Shown here piece after piece: positions 31,056 through 39,706 of a stretch of DNA of 64,000 bases. The DNA lies in the NCBI RefSeq assembly GCF_000142805.1, contig NC_013080.1, forward strand, positions 1,364,001 through 1,428,000. Direction: 5' to 3'. Position 1 is the stretch's first letter; every line of letters starts with the position of its first letter. This DNA comes from Lachancea thermotolerans CBS 6340 (Eukaryota > Ascomycota > Saccharomycetes > Saccharomycetales > Saccharomycetaceae). Under the pieces are notes generated by a model, which was not told the origin of the DNA, made no database searches, and saw only the letters and a list, made by a program, of their open reading frames with translations. The position numbers and the translations under genes were made by a program.

Positions 31056-31591
31056 CTAATTGACCATAGGTCCTAGAAACCGTTCAACACTTGCCAGGAA
31101 GTTGCGATTGCGTATCTTCCGAAACCCTTGCCCTCGCTTTTCGCTGTCGCTTTCAGCAAAATCCACGGGTGAGAACCAGTTATGTACAACCGTTTTCACA
31201 TAGATCTCACTATAGAGGTACCGCAGGACATGTGAAAGGTCCTCTTGCTTGAGGTCGCTCAGCAAGACAAACCAGAGACCAGAAGCTGTACACAATATAT
31301 GCGCTCGGTATTTCCCAGTTGATATGGTTCTAATTTCATTATGCGACCCTTCGCCTGACAATTTCTGTGATATGGATCGCAGTGAGAATACCATACCGTA
31401 GAGAAGCTTAGCGGTGTCCTCATTTAGCTTTGAATTTGTGGTACCGCTCGATTGATTTGATTTTAGGGTCCATTCTCGATCGAATATGCAATTACCTACT
31501 TTGAAGTTAGGATGTGGGTGAATTCACCTGGGCAGCATCACTTGCCATACATACAGTGACGATCGAAGATCCAGAAGGAGTATATGGCCAT
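31056..31591 (-). CDS. BET5: TRAPP complex subunit Bet5 (TRAPPC1 family), two exons
   Basis: The spliced protein is 158 residues, close to S. cerevisiae Bet5 (159). Exon 1 is 31555-31591 (MAIYSFWIFDRH plus the first base of a Cys codon) and exon 2 is 31056-31495 (NCIFDREWTLKS onward, to FLGPMVN). Without the first exon the frame would lack the conserved start. Bet5 is a longin-fold core subunit of TRAPP, the Rab (Ypt1/Ypt31) exchange factor that tethers vesicles at the Golgi. It lies 48 bp from the WAR1 stop, tail to tail, and next to ENT3. As I recall, S. cerevisiae BET5 has no intron, so the intron here is a point of difference. Confidence 0.93.
31496..31554 (-). other. BET5 intron
   Basis: A 59-nt intron splitting the codon for Cys-13. 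The donor is GTATGT, the acceptor TAG, and a branch-like CCTAAC lies 13 nt before the acceptor. Splicing joins IFDRH-C-NCIFDRE, matching the yeast protein. Confidence 0.85.
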
Positions 31592-31710
31592 TGCGGTCTG
31601 CGGCGTGACCAAAAACTACGCTGCGATGCTAGCTTTTTGGCACTGGAAAGTCAACTTGTTTGAAACTACATCATACGTACGTAATGATAACAAGATTCTA
31701 CTACCGTGAA

Positions 31711-32916
31711 TCAAAAGCTCAAAAGATCAACTTCTTGCGCGTTTGTTGTTGCGGTGGAGGGCGCGGCTTGGGTCATTTCGCCGAATCCATCATCGTCCTC
31801 ATCGTCTTCTCCTTCTTTTTCTGCGTAACTTGCGGTAGTAGTGTTGTCGTTCGACGCAGGGGTCGAAGCTTTTGGCGTGTTGGATGCTACCTTAGTCTTG
31901 ATATTGTCATTGCTGTGAACCTTGGCACTAGTAAAAAGTCCCGCAAATGGGTCTGGCTTCTTTTGAGCCACATTCACATGAGGAGCAGGAGCTGGTGTGC
32001 TGGTTTGGGGAACAGGCATCGAAGGGCTGGCGCCCATGGCTGCCGGCTGCGTCGGTATCCCAGAGTATAAATCGGCCAACGTAGACGCGGTGGTCTTGAG
32101 GGCTGCCTGGGCAACCGGAGCTGAACTTTGAAAGTCCGTGAAGTCATCATCATCATCATCATCGCGGTCACCCCCGTTGTCTTGTGGTTTGCTGGTTTCG
32201 AGGCCACTAACTGCGGGAGATAGGTCTTTGAAGGCTGCTCTTGCGTTGCTGTCGTGCCCGTTTTGCACCGAGTTGCCGTTCTGGTAGTCTTCTTCCTCGC
32301 TATCGTAGTCAGCACTCACAGATATTCCGTTATTCGTGGATCTGCCAAAGCCTGCAGTCCTATTGACGGCAGAGGCAGGCAGGTAGGACGAAGGAGCACC
32401 TCCCGCCACACCCTTATATTTCTTAGCCGTTTCTCTTGCCTTCCTGCGCTCGGTGCGAATCTTTCCGTCGTCGTCAAGTAGCAAAACCAACTCATGGGCG
32501 CGGTTTCTGACGTTGATGCCTTGGTCTCTGCCCTGGGAATCAATGTAGTGAAAGGACTCCAACATCTTGATGAGAGACAAGTTGGCCCTAGTATCATCTA
32601 TGAAACGCTCCGCTCCGTGCCTGATCAAGTAGTCGAGTAGCTGCAAGGCTTTGTAGATCTGTCTCCATTCACTGGCCGTTTTTTCGGTGAACCTGCGGAA
32701 TATCATGCCAAGGATCTCCTCGCGCTCTCTATAGTTGTAGGTGCCTTGGGAAATCTGCTCCATGAGGGTCGAGGAGGCCCCCCAAGGCTCGTTGTTGGTG
32801 GCCTCTCTCACCTTGGCCTCCATTTCGGTGTAGTTGAACACCATGTTTTGGGCCTTGCGGAAGTACTTTTTCGCATCGTAGAGCGTCAGGTTACTCAGAC
32901 CGTTTTCCAAACTCAT
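31711..32916 (-). CDS. ENT3: Epsin N-terminal homology adaptor
   Basis: A 401-residue epsin-related adaptor, similar in length to Ent3 (408). An ENTH domain spans about residues 25-155 (YTEMEAKVREATNNEPWG) and binds PtdIns lipids. The rest is disordered. It carries an Asp run (encoded by ATC/GAT repeats near 32142-32163) directly followed by DFTDFQ, which fits the ear-binding motif of Gga/AP-1 adaptors, and a second acidic DDDGFGEM motif. Ent3 works in clathrin traffic between the trans-Golgi and endosomes. Its start is the ATG at 32914-32916. In S. cerevisiae the gene (YJR125C) is on another chromosome, so adjacency to CPR3 is ancestral or lineage-specific. Confidence 0.92.
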   Translation of the reverse strand: MSLENGLSNLTLYDAKKYFRKAQNMVFNYTEMEAKVREATNNEPWGASSTLMEQISQGTYNYREREEILGMIFRRFTEKTASEWRQIYKALQLLDYLIRHGAERFIDDTRANLSLIKMLESFHYIDSQGRDQGINVRNRAHELVLLLDDDGKIRTERRKARETAKKYKGVAGGAPSSYLPASAVNRTAGFGRSTNNGISVSADYDSEEEDYQNGNSVQNGHDSNARAAFKDLSPAVSGLETSKPQDNGGDRDDDDDDDFTDFQSSAPVAQAALKTTASTLADLYSGIPTQPAAMGASPSMPVPQTSTPAPAPHVNVAQKKPDPFAGLFTSAKVHSNDNIKTKVASNTPKASTPASNDNTTTASYAEKEGEDDEDDDGFGEMTQAAPSTATTNAQEVDLLSF

Positions 32917-33120
32917 CGTGCGTGGCCCGCTGATTACACTGGGAACGATTTCGAAGCCGCTGTGTGCCGGAATACGCGTTGCTTGGCTGAAGCATTGTCC
33001 CAGGTCCGAGTTAATATTTCTTCCATGGCTTTCCCTATACAGGTATCGCTGCGAAAGACGAATTTACACGTGACTAACTACTTACAGGTGGGCTGGGACC
33101 GGGGGCAGGGGACTGGGGCT

Positions 33121-33663
33121 CTAGAGCTCACCGGCCTCCTCCACGACGACCTTGGCGCGGGGCTTGCCGGACATGGTGCCGTAGGACTCGATGGTCTTGA
33201 CCACGTCCATACCCTTGGAGACCTCGCCGAAGACGACGTGCTTGCCGTCGAGCCATGGGCATGGGACGGTGGTGATGAAGAACTGGGAGCCATTCGTGTT
33301 GGGCCCGGCGTTCGCCATGGAGAGCAGACCGGCCTTTTCGTGCTTCTTTACAAAGTTCTCGTCCTGGAACTTGTGGCCGTAGATGGAACGGCCGCCGTAG
33401 CCGTTGGTCAGATCGGTGTCACCACCCTGGAGCATGAAGTTGGGGATGATACGGTGGAAGGGAACACCCTTGTAGCCGAAGCCCTTCTCACCGGTGCACA
33501 GGGCCTTGAAGTTGGCTGCGGTCTTGGGGACGATGTCGTCGTAGAGCTCGAACTCGATTCTTGGCTGTTTGGTGCCGTTGATGGAGGTGTCAAAGAAGAC
33601 CTTGGAGCCGAGCTTGGCGGCGGTGCTGGAAAACATACGCGACTGGCGGACGGTGGAGAGCAT
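33121..33663 (-). CDS. CPR3: Mitochondrial cyclophilin
   Basis: A 180-residue cyclophilin with an N-terminal mitochondrial presequence ([17 protein letters not shown]). The proline-isomerase domain covers about residues 22-178. Catalytic residues sit in [23 protein letters not shown] and [11 protein letters not shown]. Its role is to speed protein folding in the matrix. The ATG at 33661-33663 gives the presequence. Position next to BET5 (with ENT3 between) matches YML078W beside YML077W. Confidence 0.95.
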   Translation of the reverse strand: MLSTVRQSRMFSSTAAKLGSKVFFDTSINGTKQPRIEFELYDDIVPKTAANFKALCTGEKGFGYKGVPFHRIIPNFMLQGGDTDLTNGYGGRSIYGHKFQDENFVKKHEKAGLLSMANAGPNTNGSQFFITTVPCPWLDGKHVVFGEVSKGMDVVKTIESYGTMSGKPRAKVVVEEAGEL

Positions 33664-34212
33664 GGTAGGTGTGCGTGGGGCGTGGGGCGTGGGGCGGAGA
33701 GCGGTGGATGGACGACCAACTTTTCATAAGAGTGGGCGTGGGCACGTGTGCGGTCATGTGATAGCGAGATGTGATCATGTGACTATACTATTCGTATCAC
33801 TATTAACGCAGCGTGGATGATTCAGTCACGTGCAGAAAGTGGATGACTCTCCCATGATTCTCGCATATCTTCTACAAGCCCCGCCTGCCCCTCACGTCCC
33901 AATTGAGTCATGCAGTTCTGCCACAGGCTCGGGGCCTTCCAAGCACCGCGGCTACCCACACACGTCACAACGTTGGACCCTGTGCGCCGCACCACCTGTC
34001 CTGCGGCGTGTTCTGCGCTCGAACCGCGGTTGTATGCCCAGCAAACCAAAACAATCCGTTAGTGTAGGACCCTTCATGAGCAACGTTGGACGTGCGGCGC
34101 TGAATGCTCTTGCAGCACCAAGCGTGGTGCCAGTGCTACAAATAGCGGGCGATCTGGCCATTCTGCTGGCTGGCCCTCGCCCGGTGTTGAGTACCTCACC
34201 AAAAACTCTACT
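33664..34212. other. Divergent promoter between CPR3 and the MARVEL gene
   Basis: A 549-bp region. CACGTG at 33743-33748 and 33827-33832. No RNA gene or convincing ORF. Confidence 0.45.
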
Positions 34213-35016
34213 ATGTCCACTTTACAGCAGCAAAACGAACACACGGCTCCCATCGCTAGCCCCGTCGCTTGGTACTCGTCCAGCGTGTTCTTAGTGGCGG
34301 TCCGCGTCGCGCAGTTTGCCTCGACCATCACGGCGCTGGGCCTGCTGGCGTATCTGCTGAACGGCAGCGGGAGCGGCGGCTTCGAGCTCGCGGTCCCGGC
34401 CATCTCCCTCACCTACTTGGTGGTTGTTGCCTCTGCCACGCTGCCGCTGAACCTGTTCGCGGCGGCTGCGGTTGCCGTCTTCGAAGTCGCGATCTTCGCA
34501 CTGTGGATCGCCGCGAGCGGGAGGGTCGGCGTGGCGTACGGCCAGTACAACTGCGCAGCAGTTTCGTCCTGGGACGATTACGAATTTTACTACGACTTCG
34601 ACTTTGACTACGACTACGACCTGGGCACGGCGTGCAGAGCGGGCCAAGCGGCGATCGCGTTCGCGGCGTTCTCGGCGCTCCTGTCGGCATGCGCGCTGTG
34701 TTTACTATGCGTGAATGTCCTGATTCCCCTGAACACCGGCTTCGTGGGCGGGGTGCGGCCCGAGGGCGCGGGTGCGCGTCTGCGCCGCTTTACAGCGCTG
34801 GCGATCGCGCGCGCGGAGACCGCGGGGGACGTGGAGGCACGCGCGTCGCACGTGATCGAGGCGCCTGTCCCCGTGACCAGCGGCGCGCCTCACGTGACCG
34901 AAACACCTGCACCCGTCGCCAGCGACAGCGTTCCGCACGTGACCAGGGGGAACAATCCTCACGTGACCGAAACCCCTGACCCCGTGGCCGCGCCCGAGCC
35001 TTCTGTCGGCGCCTAG
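34213..35016 (+). CDS. MARVEL-type four-helix membrane protein
   Basis: A 267-residue protein with four membrane helices (about residues 24-48, 57-78, 80-100 and 143-170), typical of fungal MARVEL proteins such as YDL218W. The loop between helices 3 and 4 holds two Cys, likely outside the cell, and an unusual Asp/Tyr/Phe run (about 119-138, WDDYEFYYDFDFDYDYDLG). The cytoplasmic tail has repeated His-Val-Thr-Glu-Thr segments encoded by CACGTG-containing DNA. MARVEL proteins shape or sort plasma-membrane domains; the exact role here is unknown. The gene is very GC-rich. The ATG at 34213 starts the frame. Orthology to a specific yeast gene is not established. Confidence 0.75.
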   Translation: MSTLQQQNEHTAPIASPVAWYSSSVFLVAVRVAQFASTITALGLLAYLLNGSGSGGFELAVPAISLTYLVVVASATLPLNLFAAAAVAVFEVAIFALWIAASGRVGVAYGQYNCAAVSSWDDYEFYYDFDFDYDYDLGTACRAGQAAIAFAAFSALLSACALCLLCVNVLIPLNTGFVGGVRPEGAGARLRRFTALAIARAETAGDVEARASHVIEAPVPVTSGAPHVTETPAPVASDSVPHVTRGNNPHVTETPDPVAAPEPSVGA

Positions 35017-35513
35017 AAACGCCCGCGCTTAGATAGTCCAATTCCCTCACACACACACACATCCTCTCTCTCCCTCCCCCAGAGGCCCCCGCGAGCCCTC
35101 GCCTTCCCACCGATAGCCCGCGCCGCGCCCCCGCGCCTCTGGCTCCAAAGAAACCGCCGCGCGTCCCGCCCAGCCGCGCCCACCGCAATCCCTATGTACT
35201 CTATAGTCCGAGCGAGACCCCGAAATAGTCCACGCAGCCCTCCGGCGCAAGCGCCCAAATTCGCACGCCGCCACCGCCAAAGCCACCGCCGAAGCCACCG
35301 CGCTAGGCGCCGCGCAGCGCCTAGCGCGGCAGCGCTGCAGCCCGCTGCTGCGACGGACTCGGCGTCGTTTGCGAGCGCGGCGCGCGCGGCACGTGACCGC
35401 TCGTAAACCCCACGGGCGTTGGTCATCGCCAGAAGGTTTATAATGGCGCCGGCAGCAGCCCGGTTTTGAGGTGCCCGCGGCGGCCTCCCCGCGCGGCGTG
35501 AATATATGGCAAA
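35017..35513. other. Promoter region of the DHA2 transporter gene
   Basis: A 497-bp GC-rich region. It holds a short AC run near 35048-35060 and a CT-rich tract after it. ATATATG just before the start codon may be part of a core promoter. Confidence 0.4.
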
Positions 35514-37229
35514 ATGCGCAAGGTAGCTGTGATCGTGTGTGTGACGTCGCTGTGCGTAACGCTGTTTCTGGGCGCGCTCGACATCGTGATCTGCATCACG
35601 CTCTATGACACGATCGGACAGGAGTTCAACGACTACGCCAACGTCGGGTGGCTCATGGCCGGGTACAACCTGCCCAACGCGCTGTTCATGCTGCTGTGGG
35701 GCCGGATCGCGTCGCTGGTGGGGCTCAAGTGCAGCCTGATGGCGTCGATCGTGATCTTCGAGGCCGGGTCGCTCATGGCGGGCGCGGCAAACTCTATGGG
35801 CATGCTCATCGGGGCGCGCGTGATCTCCGGGTTCGGCGGCAGCGGGATCGAGTCGCTGGTGTACGGAGTAGGGACCAGCATCGTGGAGGAAAAGCACCGG
35901 GCGCGTGTGATTACGGTGCTCGGGATCGCGTACATGCTGGCGGAGGGCGCGGGCCCGTTTGTGGGCGGCGGGCTGGCCGAGCACGTGAGCTGGCGCTGGT
36001 GCTTCTACGTCAACCTGCCGATCGGCGGCGTGGCGCTGGCCGCGCTCGGGTGGGGATACAACCCCGCCGGGCGCGCGCCGGGGCGCGCGCTGGCGCGGTT
36101 CTGGGTGCGCGCGCGCGCGTTCCCCTACGGCACGCTGCTGCAGGCGCAGTTCTGGCGCCGCGCCGCGGCGCTGATGGTGTTCCGCCTCGACATCCCCGGG
36201 CTGGCGCTGTCGTCGGGCGGGTTCGCGCTCGTGATGCTGGCGCTGACGTTCGGCGGCAACCAGTACGCGTGGCGGTCCGCGACCATTGTGTGCATGTTCG
36301 TGTTCGGGGCCGCGCTGCTGGCGCTGTTCATGTTGTACGACTTCGTGGTGCTACCGCGCGTGGGCGCGCGGATCGCCGGGTACGAGCCGCTGCCGCTGGT
36401 GCCCTGGCGGCTAGCGGCCAACGTGCCCGTGCTGACGAGCTCGCTGTGCGGGTTCTTCAACTGCTTCGCGTTCGAGCTGCAGTCCATCTACCTGGTACAG
36501 TACTACCAGCTGGTGGTCAACAAGGGCCCGACGCTGGCCAGCGTGCACCTGTGGCAGATGTCGCTGCCGGCGCTGGTGTCGGTGATTGCCAGCGCCGTAG
36601 TAAACGAGCGGTTCGGCGTGGTCAAGCCGCTCGTGCTGGCGGGCGTGGTGATGGGGTTTGTGGGCTCGGGCCTGCTGACGCTCGTGCGCAGCGACACCAC
36701 GCTGGGCCAGTCCATCGGGTTCAGCGTGCTGGCCGGCGCGTCGTTCGGGTGCGTGTACCAGCTCAGCCTGATCAGCGCGCAGCTGCAGGTCGAGCGCGAC
36801 GACCCGGACTTCCACGCGCGCTTCATCGAGGTCACCTCCTACAACACGTTTATCAAGACGCTGGGCTTCTCGTTCGCGGGCATCGTCAGCACCACGGTGT
36901 TCACCGTATCGCTCAAGAACCTGGCCTCGTCACACAGCGCCTCGGTCCCGAGCTTCTCGACCGTCGAGGACCTGATCCGCTACCGGAGCGAGAACTTCGA
37001 CGGCCGCAACTCCCTGCTCGGGAGGCTGCTGGCCAAGTCCGTGCGCAACGTGTTCTACTGCGCGCTGGTGTGCAGCGCGCTGTCCTTCCTGTTTGGCCTT
37101 TTCACGTCCAAGAAACGCACTGACATTACCAAGGGCGCGGAGTCCACGGAGCTCGCGGAGCTCTGCGAGCTCGCGGAGCCCGCGGAGGAGAAACCGGTGT
37201 CCAAGACCCCGACCTCGACGCTGTGCTGA
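35514..37229 (+). CDS. Major facilitator transporter, DHA2 family (14 membrane segments)
   Basis: A 571-residue membrane protein with about 14 hydrophobic segments. Motif C-like GAGPFVGGG near residue 146 and the segment between helices 2 and 3 (WGRIASLVGLK) place it in the DHA2 drug:proton antiporter group, with the yeast relatives VBA1-5, AZR1 and SGE1. Possible substrates are basic amino acids (vacuolar) or drugs; sequence cannot decide. The C-terminus has an acidic repeated ELAELCELAEP. The coding sequence is extremely GC-rich; one 60-base stretch near 36061 has 53 G or C. Such composition makes long overlapping frames that are not genes. The start is the ATG at 35514. Confidence 0.88.
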   Translation: MRKVAVIVCVTSLCVTLFLGALDIVICITLYDTIGQEFNDYANVGWLMAGYNLPNALFMLLWGRIASLVGLKCSLMASIVIFEAGSLMAGAANSMGMLIGARVISGFGGSGIESLVYGVGTSIVEEKHRARVITVLGIAYMLAEGAGPFVGGGLAEHVSWRWCFYVNLPIGGVALAALGWGYNPAGRAPGRALARFWVRARAFPYGTLLQAQFWRRAAALMVFRLDIPGLALSSGGFALVMLALTFGGNQYAWRSATIVCMFVFGAALLALFMLYDFVVLPRVGARIAGYEPLPLVPWRLAANVPVLTSSLCGFFNCFAFELQSIYLVQYYQLVVNKGPTLASVHLWQMSLPALVSVIASAVVNERFGVVKPLVLAGVVMGFVGSGLLTLVRSDTTLGQSIGFSVLAGASFGCVYQLSLISAQLQVERDDPDFHARFIEVTSYNTFIKTLGFSFAGIVSTTVFTVSLKNLASSHSASVPSFSTVEDLIRYRSENFDGRNSLLGRLLAKSVRNVFYCALVCSALSFLFGLFTSKKRTDITKGAESTELAELCELAEPAEEKPVSKTPTSTLC

Positions 37230-38473
37230 GCCCGTTCGCGACGCCTCGGGGCCGCCAATAGTGGCCGCAAATACTTGTACGTAGCCTACGATCTTCCTCG
37301 GCAAACCCTACGCGCGTGATCGCTGTGCGCTGTTTGGCGGCCCCGCGCGGCGCTGCAGTCGGCGCGCCAGACGACAGCGGCCTGCACAGGCCTCTACAGA
37401 CTACGCTACGCCGGCCGGGTTCCTTGTGTGCCGTTCGCGCGGTTCGAAGCGCCCGGCACAAATCCCTGCGCTCTTTCTGGCCATTGTCAGCTTGGATTGT
37501 GCCCAGAAATTATCTACGAGGCTACCGCCGCGCGGGAAAAAGCATTGGTTAGAACTATTGGCGACACAACACTGTCACCAAACGAGAGAACAAGGAAAAA
37601 AACAAGCTTGACTACGGAGAGAAAGACTAGGTAGCGCTGTCAACGAACCGCAGAACGAAAGCTGTACGTCCCGAGATGGGGCGCTCGTCTGGCAGTGTTT
37701 AGCGAAAAAAGCCACTTTCCTCGGGCCACCCGAAGTTCAGGACAGGTACGACTGTGGTAGCAATTAGGCCGGGCGTCGCCTAGAGGCCGCCAGCAGCCAG
37801 GTAAGTACCACGATGGTGCAGCTTCTTCCACCGCAAACGCTGTTCTCTACTTCTAAAAATGACCGCTTCTTGCTTGAGCAGTCGTTTTCGCTGCCATATA
37901 CGCACCCAGGGATAATCCATTCCCCGAGCTCCTACTGCAGCGTGGCCTTCAGCCGCGAAACCCCAAGATGCAGAGACCGTGGCTCAAGGCACCGGCAGGT
38001 GCGCTTGGGCACGCTTGCAGAGATGGCTCTTATCTATGTTTTTTTCTCTTCGGTAATCGCACATGACAGGTGCATAAATTGGTTGTTCCATGCAGCGTAA
38101 TATACTTCTCGTCTTGCGTTCCCGAAATTCGCCAGCGTTCGAGAGGAGAACAAAACGCAAATCATGACCTCCAGGACCACAAATACGAAGATCTTATTTT
38201 ACATTCTCGCGCCGCACGCCTGGCTGGCACTCCGGCAGCCCAAAACTGCTCTTTTGGCACACTCTCGCAATCGCCTGTGGCGCGCGTTCGGGGGCTTTGC
38301 GCTTCAACGTCAACAGGGCCGGAGTGGTTGGCACAAGGATCTGGGTCGCGATCCTTCTACCCAAGCATGCGGCTTCCGCTCGAGCCCACGGTAGGATCTT
38401 GTGTCTTCTCGAAATTTGCGATTATGTAATTACAAAGTGTCCGTGCGATCACGTGATATGGTCTGTCTTGCGC
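37230..38473. other. Long gene-free region between convergent genes
   Basis: A 1,244-bp region between the stops of the transporter gene and the ZPS1-like gene. Convergent pairs in yeast usually have 100-300 bp here. Several short frames exist but none has recognisable features. It may hold a decayed gene or an RNA gene; I see no proof of either. Confidence 0.4.
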
Positions 38474-39259
38474 CTACAAGTCGCCCAAGCACCCGCCTGG
38501 CACAATAGCCGAGCTGTACACATCGGCCAGGTAGTACAGGTAGCTGTCGACGTTCCGGACTGCAAACGAAGAGTTCTTGCTGGCCATGCTCAGGATCTCG
38601 TCAACCTCTTCCGTGTGCTCGCCAATGTACCCGTCGAGGTTCACAGTTGGCACGTGGAAGTAGCGGTGCACCATGTCGATGCCCATGTACTTAGAAGGTG
38701 CGACCTCGGCCAGAGTCCCGTTCGAGCAGATCTCGGACACTGGTTTCTTAGCAGTGTAAAAGTAGTCACATATCACGGTCTCCTGCGTTGCGTTGAGGCG
38801 GTGGTGGCCAGCGTAGTATGAGGGATTCGCTGCGCACAACCCGTCCACATCGTCACAGCGGAAAAGCACATCTTTCTTGGGCACCTCGGCAAGTGCCTCT
38901 ATGGTACCGAGCACCGTGTACAGGCTGCCATCGCCGAACCACCTTTGGTAAATCCGGTCGTTGGTGCCGTACGCCAGCAGTCTGCTTCTGGCGAACGAAG
39001 TCACGTTCCACGTCTCTTCGAACGCAGACTTTAGGGTCTCGAGGTGCGTCCCATTGCATGTTTTGTATAACTCAGGCAGTACAGGGTCGTCCCAAGCAGT
39101 GGCTGCAACCGTAGGATTATTTGGTGTTTGTCCTGACTTCTCGTTAAACTTTCTGTCAGCCAGGATTCCGAAGACCATCGAGATTACCAAAATGGCCACC
39201 ACTATAAATGTTGCAGAGAGTGCGATGCCATGGCGCGCGCGGTAAGCAGTTGGCTTCAT
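38474..39259 (-). CDS. ZPS1/PRA1-family protein with N-terminal membrane anchor
   Basis: A 261-residue protein of the family of yeast Zps1 and Candida Pra1, cell-surface zinc-related proteins. It shows the family's segments YAGHHRLNATQETVICDYF and HRYFHVPTV, and several Cys with matching spacing. Unlike Zps1, the N-terminus (MKPTAYRARHG, then a hydrophobic stretch at about residues 12-32) looks like an uncleaved signal anchor, so the protein may stay tied to the membrane. Several N-glycosylation sites (NGT, NVT, NSS) agree with surface location. A Zap1-like site lies 93 bp upstream. The gene sits beside adhesin 1, also on the minus strand. ATG at 39257-39259. A role in zinc capture is inferred. 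Confidence 0.85.
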   Translation of the reverse strand: MKPTAYRARHGIALSATFIVVAILVISMVFGILADRKFNEKSGQTPNNPTVAATAWDDPVLPELYKTCNGTHLETLKSAFEETWNVTSFARSRLLAYGTNDRIYQRWFGDGSLYTVLGTIEALAEVPKKDVLFRCDDVDGLCAANPSYYAGHHRLNATQETVICDYFYTAKKPVSEICSNGTLAEVAPSKYMGIDMVHRYFHVPTVNLDGYIGEHTEEVDEILSMASKNSSFAVRNVDSYLYYLADVYSSAIVPGGCLGDL

Positions 39260-39351
39260 CTCGGTTGATGTTGTCTCCTACTGAACCCTTCAAGCAATCA
39301 GGTCGGCGGTCTGCTTCCCATTTATATTCGTTTCCGATGCCTGCCGCGGTA

Positions 39352-39362
39352 ACCACTAAGGT
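39352..39362 (-). promoter_or_regulatory. Zap1-like zinc-responsive element
   Basis: ACCACTAAGGT matches 9 of 11 positions (with the free base) of the yeast consensus ACCTTNAAGGT. It lies about 93 bp upstream of the ZPS1-like start. ZPS1 in S. cerevisiae and PRA1 in Candida are known targets of Zap1-type factors. Confidence 0.45.
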
Positions 39363-39396
39363 GGCATTGTGCCGCCTAGAAGAAAAAGTTAGTGCT

Positions 39397-39433
39397 GGAC
39401 CCTGAAGATACAGGGTCCTGATTTTAGGACCCT
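39397..39433. promoter_or_regulatory. Three GGACCCTG elements in alternating orientation
   Basis: GGACCCTG at 39397-39404, CAGGGTCC at 39411-39418 and AGGACCCT at 39426-39433. Neighbours form two perfect 8-bp inverted repeats, each with a 6-bp spacer. Such an array could bind a dimeric factor; no factor is known to me for it. Confidence 0.5.
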
Positions 39434-39706
39434 GATGGTTATAAGAAAGTGCCGCTGCCTGAAGACGAAGCCGCAGCAACTCGAAGGACGATTTCAAGTA
39501 ACTTCACCCGACGAATGCTTAAGTTCTCGCACATATAATCGAAAATTTTAGATCTTGTTAATCATACGATGTCTAATAGCATATAATTTTACATATTCTA
39601 AGATCTGATTTGCCCTTATTATACATAGGCGGGCGGGGTGGGTATCGATTGCAGTAACATGCAGGTTGTTTGCAGCTCTAACGATAAAGCTCAGCAGAAG
39701 GTTCGT

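Larger units (their letters stand above)
39260..39706. other. Promoter of the ZPS1-like gene / 3' region of adhesin 1
   Basis: A 447-bp region with a zinc-response-like site (39352-39362) and three GGACCCTG elements in alternating orientation (39397-39433). The distal 250 bp is A/T-rich. Confidence 0.5.

Noticed and set aside
35648-37123. 491-codon frame in another frame of the DHA2 transporter gene
   Set aside because: Arg/Ala/Gly-rich shadow frame caused by very high GC; the overlapping transporter frame is clearly the real one.
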